Shown in pieces: positions 5,776 to 12,568 of a stretch of 12,568 nt of DNA. The DNA lies in assembly GCA_937995275.1 (NCBI GenBank), contig CALKKN010000296.1, forward strand, positions 1 through 12,568, in the 5' to 3' direction. The stretch comes from an uncultured Lysobacterales bacterium. GTDB lineage: Bacteria > Pseudomonadota > Gammaproteobacteria > Xanthomonadales > SZUA-36. The notes under the pieces were generated by a model. That model did no database searches. It saw only the letters and a list, made by a program, of their open reading frames with translations, and was not told the origin of the DNA. A program made the position numbers and the translations under genes. How positions within the stretch are numbered: position 1 is the stretch's first letter; each line of letters starts with the position of its first letter.

Positions 5776-8484
5776 ATGACTACCTCCTCGCCTGATTATA
5801 AATACGACAAGAAGAAGCAAGTTTCCGTCCTCGGCATGAACACGCTGGCGTTCACGATCAATTTCGCCGTGTGGACGATGTTTTCCGTGATTGGCATCAA
5901 GATCAAGGGCGAACTCGGCCTGAGCGAGACCGAGTTCGGGTTGCTCATCGCGACCCCCATCCTGACGGGCTCCCTGGTGCGCCTGCCGCTCGGCTTCCTG
6001 ACCGACCGGTATGGCGGACGGGTCGTCTATTTCGTGCAGATGGTGCTGGTGGCCATCGCCACTTACGGACTGCACTTCGCGAACCAGTTCTGGCAGTACC
6101 TGCTTATCGGGCTGTGCATCGGCCTGGCTGGAGGCTCGTTCGCCATCGGCATTGCCTATACCTCGGCCTGGTTCGGCAAGAAACAGCAAGGGTTCGCGAT
6201 GGGCATCTTCGGTGCCGGCAACGCGGGCGCCGCGTTGAATATCTTCGTCGCGCCCCTGATCATCGTCGCCATGGGCTGGCGCGCGGTGCCGGTCGTCTAC
6301 TCCGTCGCCATGCTCGCGATGGCCTTCATCTTTCTGTTCTTCACCTATCCCGATCCGCAACTGGAAGAACGGCGGCGAAACCACAGTTTCCCTTCGGTCG
6401 GCGAGCAGTTCAAGGCGCTGACCGAAACCCGTGTATGGCGGTACGGGCTGGCCTACTACTTCGTATTCGGCGGGTTCGTCGCCCTGTCGCTGTGGCTGCC
6501 CAAATACTACATGGCGGAATACGGCCTGGACCTGAAACAGGCCGCGCTGATATCGCTGGTTTTTGTACTGCCATCCGGCGTGATTCGCGCGCTGGGCGGC
6601 TGGTTTTCGGACAGGTGGGGCGGCGAGACGGTGACCTGGTGGGTCTTCTGGGTGTGCCTCATCTGCCTGTTCTTCCTCTCTTACCCGCAGACCACGGTCA
6701 CCATTCATCGCATCAGTGAAGACCTCACGTTCGACATCGTGACCGGTGTCGCGGTTTTCACCGTGCTCGCGTTCATCGTCGGCATCGCCCAGGGTATCGG
6801 CAAGGCCAGCGTCTACCGCAGCCTGGCCGATCATTACAGCGGGAACATGGGCACCGTGGGCGGCCTGGTAGGTGTGATCGGCGGTTTGGGCGGCTTCACG
6901 CTGCCCATACTGTTCGGCGTGGCCGTCGATGCCACGGGTGTCCGCAGCACCACCTTCATGCTGATGTTCGGCGTGCTGGCCGGCGTCATGATCTGGACAT
7001 GGATGGCCGCGCGCGGCGAACGGGAGGCCGTCCTCGCGCGCCGGCCCGGCCTGCGCGAGGAGATGGTTAAGGAAGAGCTGGTCCGGCCGATCGCGACAGC
7101 CGGCCGCTGGATAGCCCACTGGAATCCCGACGACCCGGAATTCTGGGCCAGGGGCGGTCGCGTGGTCGCACTGCGCAACCTGATCTTCTCGATGCCGCCG
7201 CTGCTGCTCTCGTTCGCGGTGTGGCTGTTGTGGAGCGTGGTCGTCATCGAACTGCCCCGCGTCGGCTTCCAGTTCTCCACCGGGGAACTGTTCTGGCTGG
7301 CCGCGGCCCCGGGTCTGTCCGGCGCCGCGTTTCGCCTGTTGTACTCCTTCGTGGTGCCCATTTTCGGAGGCCGCAATTTCACCATCTTCAGCACACTGAC
7401 CCTGCTCATTCCTACGTTGTGGATGGCCGTGGCGGTGCAGAATCCGGAGACCAGCTACGTGGTCTTCATGTTCATCGCACTTTTGTGCGGTCTGGGCGGC
7501 GGCAATTTCTCCGCCAGCATGGCCCACATCAGCTTCTTCTTCCCGAAGAAGATGCAGGGCACCGCTCTGGGCTGGAATGCCGGCGTCGGCAACCTCGGTG
7601 TCGGCATCATGCAAGCCGTGGTGCCACTGGTGATTTTCGGCGGAGCGCTGGCCCTCAAGGGCGGCTTTCCGCAGAGCTACGAACACGGCGGAGTCGTCAG
7701 CCAGGTTTGGCTGCAGAACGCCGGCCTGATCTGGATTCCGTTCATTCTGCTCGCGACGCTGGCCGCCGCGTTCGGCCAGAACAACCTGCGCGGTGTGCAG
7801 GAAACCTACAGCCAGAAAACCGCCATTTTCGGGCGTAAGCACGCCTGGGTTCTGAGCTGGCTCTACACTGGCACGTTCGGCTCGTTCATCGGGTTTTCCG
7901 CGGCTTTCCCGATTCTCCTGTCGGTGCTTTTCCCTGAATCGGGCGCACTCAAGTGGGCATTTGTCGGGCCCCTGGCCGGCGCGCTGATTCGGCCGCTGGG
8001 CGGATGGATGTCCGACCGCATGGGCGGCGGCAAGGTGACCCTGTGGACGTTCGCCGTGATGTTCCTGGCCGGCATCTGGGTCCTGTTGAGCCTGCCCGCG
8101 AGCGGCGCCGCCCACGACGTCACCGGGTTCTTCCTGGCCTTCATGCTGCTGTTCCTCGCGGCCGGCATCGGCAACGGATCGGTGTTCCACATCGTGCCGA
8201 CGGTATTCCGCACGCTGCATGAGAAGGAAGCGGCCGACCGGGATTCCTCCACGCTCAAAGCCGCCATTACCGCGGCTGATGTCGAGGCCTCGGTTGCGCT
8301 CGGGTTCACCAGCGCCATCGCCGCCCTGGGCCTGTTCTTCATACCGGCGATGGTCGCCACCTCGATTCAATCCACCGGAACGCCGCGATTCGCCATCACG
8401 GTGTTCACCATTTTCTACCTGAGCTGCGTACTGGCCACCTGGTGGTGGTACCGGCGCCGAGGCGCCGAAGTGCGCTGCGACTAG
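5776..8484 (+). CDS. narK: Double-module NarK nitrate/nitrite transporter (NarK1-NarK2 fusion)
   Basis: This 902-residue inner-membrane protein holds two complete MFS transporters of the nitrate/nitrite porter family in one chain. Module 1 covers about residues 1-410, a hydrophilic linker about 411-465, and module 2 about 466-902. Both carry the substrate arginines corresponding to R89 and R305 of E. coli NarK: R69 and R271 in module 1, R520 and R739 in module 2. Both have glycine-rich signatures: GLAGGSFAIG (116) and GIAQGIGKAS (336), then GLGGGNFSAS (573) and GIGNGSVF (797). Fusions of this kind are known from Paracoccus, where the first half acts as a nitrate/proton symporter and the second as a nitrate/nitrite antiporter. 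The ATG at 5776 is preferred over a GTG at 5746 that has no ribosome site; GGTAA lies seven bases upstream of the ATG. The next gene starts ten bases after the stop. Confidence 0.93.
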   Translation: MTTSSPDYKYDKKKQVSVLGMNTLAFTINFAVWTMFSVIGIKIKGELGLSETEFGLLIATPILTGSLVRLPLGFLTDRYGGRVVYFVQMVLVAIATYGLHFANQFWQYLLIGLCIGLAGGSFAIGIAYTSAWFGKKQQGFAMGIFGAGNAGAALNIFVAPLIIVAMGWRAVPVVYSVAMLAMAFIFLFFTYPDPQLEERRRNHSFPSVGEQFKALTETRVWRYGLAYYFVFGGFVALSLWLPKYYMAEYGLDLKQAALISLVFVLPSGVIRALGGWFSDRWGGETVTWWVFWVCLICLFFLSYPQTTVTIHRISEDLTFDIVTGVAVFTVLAFIVGIAQGIGKASVYRSLADHYSGNMGTVGGLVGVIGGLGGFTLPILFGVAVDATGVRSTTFMLMFGVLAGVMIWTWMAARGEREAVLARRPGLREEMVKEELVRPIATAGRWIAHWNPDDPEFWARGGRVVALRNLIFSMPPLLLSFAVWLLWSVVVIELPRVGFQFSTGELFWLAAAPGLSGAAFRLLYSFVVPIFGGRNFTIFSTLTLLIPTLWMAVAVQNPETSYVVFMFIALLCGLGGGNFSASMAHISFFFPKKMQGTALGWNAGVGNLGVGIMQAVVPLVIFGGALALKGGFPQSYEHGGVVSQVWLQNAGLIWIPFILLATLAAAFGQNNLRGVQETYSQKTAIFGRKHAWVLSWLYTGTFGSFIGFSAAFPILLSVLFPESGALKWAFVGPLAGALIRPLGGWMSDRMGGGKVTLWTFAVMFLAGIWVLLSLPASGAAHDVTGFFLAFMLLFLAAGIGNGSVFHIVPTVFRTLHEKEAADRDSSTLKAAITAADVEASVALGFTSAIAALGLFFIPAMVATSIQSTGTPRFAITVFTIFYLSCVLATWWWYRRRGAEVRCD

Positions 8485-8493
8485 GAGCGAGAC

Positions 8494-10101
8494 ATGGCTA
8501 AAGACATCCCAACGTGGAACCCGGAAGACGCCCAGGAATGGGCGGCATCAGGAAGGGCGATTGCGAAGCGCAACCTGTGGATTTCGATTCCCAGCCTGCT
8601 GTGCGGCTTCGCTGTCTGGCTGTACTGGGGAATCATCACGGTGCAAATGCTCAACCTCGGCTTCCCGTTCGAGAAATCCGAGCTGTTTTCACTGACCGCG
8701 GTGGCCGGCCTGGCCGGCGCCACGCTGCGCATACCCAGCACGTTCTTCATCCGTATTGCCGGCGGCCGTAACACCATCTTCTTCACCACTGCCCTGCTGA
8801 TGATCCCGGCGGCGGGCACCGGGCTCGCGCTGCAGGATCCGAACACACCCCTGTGGCAGTTCCAATTGCTGGCGCTGCTCTCCGGCATCGGCGGCGGCAA
8901 TTTCGCCTCTTCCATGTCCAACATCAGCTTCTTCTATCCCAAGAAGCAGCAGGGGCTCGCCCTGGGGCTGAACGCGGGCCTCGGCAATTTCGGCGTGACC
9001 ACGATGCAGATACTGGTGCCGCTCAGCATGACCTTCGCGCTGTTCGGCGGCGATTCGATGACGCTGCAGACAGCCAGCGGCACGCTGATCGGGAAGATTC
9101 CGGCCGGCGCCGAAACCTGGCTGCAGAATGCCGGCTTCGTCTGGCTGCTGTTCCTGATCCCGCTGGCGTTCGCAGGCTGGTTCGGCATGAACAATATCCG
9201 CGACGAGCACGTTTCGCCGCACCTCGGCAATCCGTTTTCATCATTCGCGGTGATCAGCTTCATGCTGCTGATCGCCCTGTTCACGGCCGGCAGCGGCCTC
9301 TGGTTGATGCTGCCGGAAGCGGCCAACGGCTCCGGCTGGAACGTGCCCAAGGAAATCGTCCTGCTGATGGTGGTGGTGGCAACCGTGGTCTTGCTCAGGA
9401 TCATACCGGGTGACGTCGGGACCAATCTCAAGCGCCAGTACCGGATCTTCAAGAACAAGCACACCTGGGTCATGACCGTGATCTACACCATGACCTTCGG
9501 TTCCTTCATCGGTTACGCCGCGGCCTTTGCGCTGGCCATCAAGGTGGTGTTCGGTTATCAACACGTGATGGTCGACGGCGTCATGACCCACGACCTCGTC
9601 AACCCGAATGGGCCATCCGCGCTGATGTACGCTTGGATGGGCGCCTTCATCGGCGCGCTGATACGGCCCCTCGGCGGCATGATTTCGGACCGCATCGGCG
9701 GCGCGCTGGTCACCCAGATCATTTCGGTGATCATGTTCGCCAGCGCGCTCGGCGTGGCCTGGTTTCTCAAGCTCGCCTACGCCTCGGCGACGCCGGAGCA
9801 GTACTTCGTGCCCTTCCTGGTGCTGTTTCTGCTGCTGTTCGCGGCGACGGGCATCGGCAACGGATCCACCTTCCGCACCATTTCCCAGGTCTTCGACAAG
9901 GAGCAGGCCGGGCCGGTGCTGGGCTGGACCTCTGCCATTGCGGCCTACGGCGCGTTCTACATTCCGCAGGTGTTCGGCGAGCAGATCAAGGCGACAACCC
10001 CTGAAAACGCACTGTTCGGATTCGCGGCCTTCTACGGCGTCTGCATCCTGATCAACTGGTGGTTCTACCTGCGCAAAGGCGCGGAGTTCCACAACCCCTG
10101 A
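8494..10101 (+). CDS. Second NarK-family nitrate/nitrite transporter with central insertion
   Basis: This 535-residue MFS protein is most like the second module of the preceding fusion: both open with W-N-P-[DE]-D, an R-N-L and a hydrophobic helix. It keeps the two substrate arginines (R79 in LRIP, R391 in IRPLGG) and both signatures (GIGGGNFASS from 131, TGIGNGSTF from 452), so it should move nitrate in and nitrite out. It is about 70 residues longer than E. coli NarK. The excess lies between the two six-helix bundles, at about residues 240-310, and contains two strongly hydrophobic stretches (about 249-270 and 287-304), suggesting 14 membrane spans. It lacks a roughly 20-residue loop that the fused module has near its end. 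The start is firm: AGGAG at 8483-8487, six bases before the ATG, overlaps the stop of the preceding gene. narG follows after 15 bases. Confidence 0.93.
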   Translation: MAKDIPTWNPEDAQEWAASGRAIAKRNLWISIPSLLCGFAVWLYWGIITVQMLNLGFPFEKSELFSLTAVAGLAGATLRIPSTFFIRIAGGRNTIFFTTALLMIPAAGTGLALQDPNTPLWQFQLLALLSGIGGGNFASSMSNISFFYPKKQQGLALGLNAGLGNFGVTTMQILVPLSMTFALFGGDSMTLQTASGTLIGKIPAGAETWLQNAGFVWLLFLIPLAFAGWFGMNNIRDEHVSPHLGNPFSSFAVISFMLLIALFTAGSGLWLMLPEAANGSGWNVPKEIVLLMVVVATVVLLRIIPGDVGTNLKRQYRIFKNKHTWVMTVIYTMTFGSFIGYAAAFALAIKVVFGYQHVMVDGVMTHDLVNPNGPSALMYAWMGAFIGALIRPLGGMISDRIGGALVTQIISVIMFASALGVAWFLKLAYASATPEQYFVPFLVLFLLLFAATGIGNGSTFRTISQVFDKEQAGPVLGWTSAIAAYGAFYIPQVFGEQIKATTPENALFGFAAFYGVCILINWWFYLRKGAEFHNP

Positions 10102-10116
10102 TTACCGGAGCGCGAC

Positions 10117-12568
10117 ATGAGTCACTTTCTCGACAACCTCACCTATTTCACCCGGAAGAAGCCGGAGTCCTTCGCCGGGGGGTATGGCGTGACCACCGAA
10201 GAACCCAGGGAGTGGGAACGCGCCTACCGGGGACGCTGGGCTCACGACAAGATCGTCCGCTCCACCCACGGTGTGAACTGCACCGGCTCGTGCAGCTGGA
10301 AAATCTATGTCAAGGGCGGTCTCGTAACCTGGGAAACCCAGCAGACCGATTATCCGCGCACTCGCCCAGACCTCCCCAACCACGAGCCGCGCGGCTGCTC
10401 CCGCGGCGCCAGCTACTCGTGGTACCTGTACAGCGCGGCGCGGCTGAAGTACCCGATGGTTCGCAGCCAACTCCTTCAATCCTGGCGCAAGCTGCGGACG
10501 CAGTTCGACGATCCGGTCGTCGCCTGGCAGCACCTGGCCGAGGATGAGCAGGCGAGCAGGGAATACAAGGCCGCGCGCGGCCTGGGCGGCATGGTGCGCG
10601 GTGACTGGGACGAGGTCAACGAGATCATCGCCGCGGCGAATATTTACACCGCCAAGACATTCGGCCCCGACCGCGTGATCGGGTTCTCACCGATTCCGGC
10701 CATGTCGATGGTCTCTTATGCTGGCGGCTCCCGCTACCTGTCGCTGATCGGCGGGACCTGCATGAGCTTCTACGACTGGTACTGCGACCTGCCGCCGAGT
10801 TCACCGCAGGTCTGGGGCGAGCAGACCGACGTCCCGGAAAGCGCCGACTGGTACAACGCCCATTACATCATCGCCTGGGGCTCCAACGTTCCGCAGACGC
10901 GCACCCCGGACGCACACTTCTTCACCGAGGTGCGCTACAAGGGCACCAAGACCGTCGCCGTGACGCCCGATTACAGCGAGGTCGCCAAGCTGTCCGATAC
11001 CTGGCTGCCGGCGCGCCAGGGGACCGACTCGGCGCTGGCCATGGCAATGGGGCACGTGATACTTAAGGAATTTCACGTGGACCGGCCGAGCGCGTACTTC
11101 CAGGATTACGTGCGCCGCTATTCCGACATGCCGTTCCTGGTGATGCTGGAAGAACGGGACGGCCGCTGGGTGCCCGGGCGGACCCTGAGAGCTGCGGATT
11201 TCGCCGACCACCTGGGCCACGAAAACAACCCCGAGTGGAAACCGGTCGTGCTCGACGAATCCAGCGGGCGGCCCGTCGTGCCCAACGGCACCATCGGCGC
11301 CCGGTGGGGCGACCCCGGCCACTGGAACCTGGAGGCGAGGAACCAGCAGGACGGCAGCGACATCAGCCCCCTGCTGAGCCTGATGGGCGAAGCCGGGGAC
11401 GTGCTGCCCGTGGCGTTTCCCTATTTCGGCAACCAGCCGCACAACCGGGACATCTTCGCGCACACCGACCACGAGGGCGTGCTGAACCGCAAGGTGCCGG
11501 TCAGGTCCCTGACGCTGGCCGACGGTCCTGCAAAAGTGGCGACGGTTTACGACCTGATGCTGGCCAACTACGGCGTCGACCGCGGGCTGGATGACGACCA
11601 GGTCGCGAAAAGCTACGACGATGACGTCCCCTACACGCCGGCCTGGCAGGAGAAGATCACCGGCGTGAACCGGGCGCAGGTGATCCGGGTGGCCCGCGAA
11701 TTCGCCGACTCGGCGGACAAGACGCGCGGCCGCTCGATGGTCATCCTGGGGGCGGCGATCAACCACTGGTACCACATGGACATGACCTATCGCGGCATCA
11801 TGAACATGCTGATCCTGTGCGGATGCGTCGGACAGAGCGGAGGCGGCTGGGCACACTACGTGGGCCAGGAGAAACTGCGTCCGCAGACCGGCTGGCTGCC
11901 ATTGGCCTTCGCCCTGGATTGGCACCGGCCGCCGCGCCAGATGAACAGCACGTCGTTTTTCTACGCCCATTCCGACCAGTGGCGGTACGAAAAGCTGGCG
12001 CTCGATGAAATCCTGTCACCGCTGGCCGACCGCTCGGCCTGGGCCGACCAGAGCCTGATCGACTGCAACGTGCGCGCAGAGCGCATGGGCTGGCTGCCTT
12101 CCGCGCCGCAGCTGGAGGAGAACCCGCTCGAGTTGTCGAAGCAGGCCGGCGCCGAAGGCATGCGCAGTCCCGATTACGTGGTGAAACGGCTCCGGAACGG
12201 CAGCCTGCGGATGTCCTGCCAGGCGCCGGATGCACCGCGCAATTTCCCGCGCAACCTGTTCATCTGGCGTTCGAACCTGCTGGGCTCCAGCGGCAAGGGC
12301 CACGAGTACATGCTCAAGCACCTGCTGGGCACGCAGCACGGCGTGCTGGGCAAGGACCTGGGCCAGGAGGGCGGTCAGAAACCCATCGAGGTCGAATGGG
12401 CCGATCGGGCCCCCGAAGGCAAGCTGGACCTGGTGGTGACGCTGGACTTCAGGATGTCTACCACCTGTGTCTACTCGGATATCGTGCTGCCCTCGGCGAC
12501 CTGGTATGAGAAAAACGACCTGAACACCTCCGACATGCACCCGTTCATCCACCCGCTGTCACGCGCGG
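10117..12568 (+). CDS. narG: Respiratory nitrate reductase alpha subunit (partial, 3' end outside window)
   Basis: NarG reduces nitrate to nitrite at a molybdenum bis-MGD centre on the cytoplasmic side, taking electrons from quinol through NarI and NarH. The window holds about 817 of the roughly 1,250 residues usual for the family; it is cut by the window edge and not broken. The FS0 iron-sulfur ligands are present as H51, C55, C59 (THGVNCTGSCSW) and C94 (PRGCSRGASY). D224 in YDWYCDLPP matches the molybdenum ligand Asp222 of E. coli NarG. Long stretches are nearly identical to E. coli, including GFSPIPAMSMVSYA, GWLPSAPQLEENP and RNLFIWRSNLLGSSGKGHE. The start is supported by GGAG at 10107-10110, six bases before the ATG. 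No frameshift was seen. narH, narJ and narI are expected to follow in the same operon. Confidence 0.97.
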   Translation, partial: MSHFLDNLTYFTRKKPESFAGGYGVTTEEPREWERAYRGRWAHDKIVRSTHGVNCTGSCSWKIYVKGGLVTWETQQTDYPRTRPDLPNHEPRGCSRGASYSWYLYSAARLKYPMVRSQLLQSWRKLRTQFDDPVVAWQHLAEDEQASREYKAARGLGGMVRGDWDEVNEIIAAANIYTAKTFGPDRVIGFSPIPAMSMVSYAGGSRYLSLIGGTCMSFYDWYCDLPPSSPQVWGEQTDVPESADWYNAHYIIAWGSNVPQTRTPDAHFFTEVRYKGTKTVAVTPDYSEVAKLSDTWLPARQGTDSALAMAMGHVILKEFHVDRPSAYFQDYVRRYSDMPFLVMLEERDGRWVPGRTLRAADFADHLGHENNPEWKPVVLDESSGRPVVPNGTIGARWGDPGHWNLEARNQQDGSDISPLLSLMGEAGDVLPVAFPYFGNQPHNRDIFAHTDHEGVLNRKVPVRSLTLADGPAKVATVYDLMLANYGVDRGLDDDQVAKSYDDDVPYTPAWQEKITGVNRAQVIRVAREFADSADKTRGRSMVILGAAINHWYHMDMTYRGIMNMLILCGCVGQSGGGWAHYVGQEKLRPQTGWLPLAFALDWHRPPRQMNSTSFFYAHSDQWRYEKLALDEILSPLADRSAWADQSLIDCNVRAERMGWLPSAPQLEENPLELSKQAGAEGMRSPDYVVKRLRNGSLRMSCQAPDAPRNFPRNLFIWRSNLLGSSGKGHEYMLKHLLGTQHGVLGKDLGQEGGQKPIEVEWADRAPEGKLDLVVTLDFRMSTTCVYSDIVLPSATWYEKNDLNTSDMHPFIHPLSRA

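Noticed and set aside
7063..7065. In-frame ATG in the linker of the fused narK as a separate start for module 2
   Set aside because: The purine-rich GAGGAG lies directly against the ATG with no spacing, and the frame is continuous; a fusion is the simpler reading.
5692..8370. Long open frame on the minus strand opposite the fused narK
   Set aside because: Its predicted product is a low-complexity chain rich in Glu, His, Gln, Arg and Gly with no domain, the usual antisense shadow of a GC-rich membrane protein gene.
10801..11970. 389-codon open frame on the minus strand opposite narG
   Set aside because: Shadow of the highly conserved narG frame, rich in Val, His, Arg and Gly, without a ribosome site or recognisable domain.

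Overview
The window looks like a chromosomal piece of a GC-rich, Gram-negative bacterium, most likely a gammaproteobacterium that can respire nitrate. Three things point this way. There is an LPS inner-core gene pair (a KdkA-type Kdo kinase and a GT9 heptosyltransferase). There is an outer-membrane beta-barrel protein with a C-terminal phenylalanine. There is also a respiratory nitrate reductase alpha chain very close to the Escherichia coli NarG type. The genus cannot be told from the sequence alone. No tRNA, rRNA, insertion sequence, CRISPR array or phage gene is visible.

Layout, left to right. (1) Positions 1-196 form a leader region with a likely promoter, an 18-bp perfect palindrome over its -35 element, and a 10-bp palindrome just upstream. 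(2) Positions 197-1949 hold a two-gene plus-strand unit: an outer-membrane barrel protein and an exported protein of unknown function. (3) Positions 1921-3993, minus strand, hold a tightly overlapping three-gene unit transcribed in the order kdkA, GNAT acetyltransferase, exported metallo-beta-lactamase-fold hydrolase. Its last gene overlaps the end of unit 2 tail to tail. (4) Positions 4052-5110, plus strand, hold a GT9 heptosyltransferase divergent from kdkA. (5) Position 5174 to the right end is a nitrate-respiration locus. A minus-strand Rrf2-family regulator with three cysteines diverges from a plus-strand operon: a double-length NarK (two complete MFS modules in one chain), a second single NarK with an unusual central insertion, and narG, which runs off the right edge.

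How the parts work together. The two NarK proteins would bring nitrate in and export nitrite, while NarG reduces nitrate to nitrite on the cytoplasmic face of the membrane; narH, narJ and narI are expected beyond the right edge. The Rrf2 protein probably controls the operon. A 24-bp perfect palindrome lies in the divergent intergenic region and overlaps a perfect TTGACA -35 hexamer facing narK. That is the layout expected if an Rrf2 dimer blocks the promoter, though binding is inferred and not shown. The 10-bp core of this palindrome (ATTTGCAAAT) occurs again upstream of the outer-membrane protein gene at 111-120, which may link the two ends of the window.

The most notable points are the 24-bp operator candidate, the three NarK modules ahead of narG, the insertion with two hydrophobic segments in the middle of the second NarK, and the compact kdkA-GNAT-hydrolase operon. 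I see no clearly new biological system; the nitrate locus is a variant of a known type.
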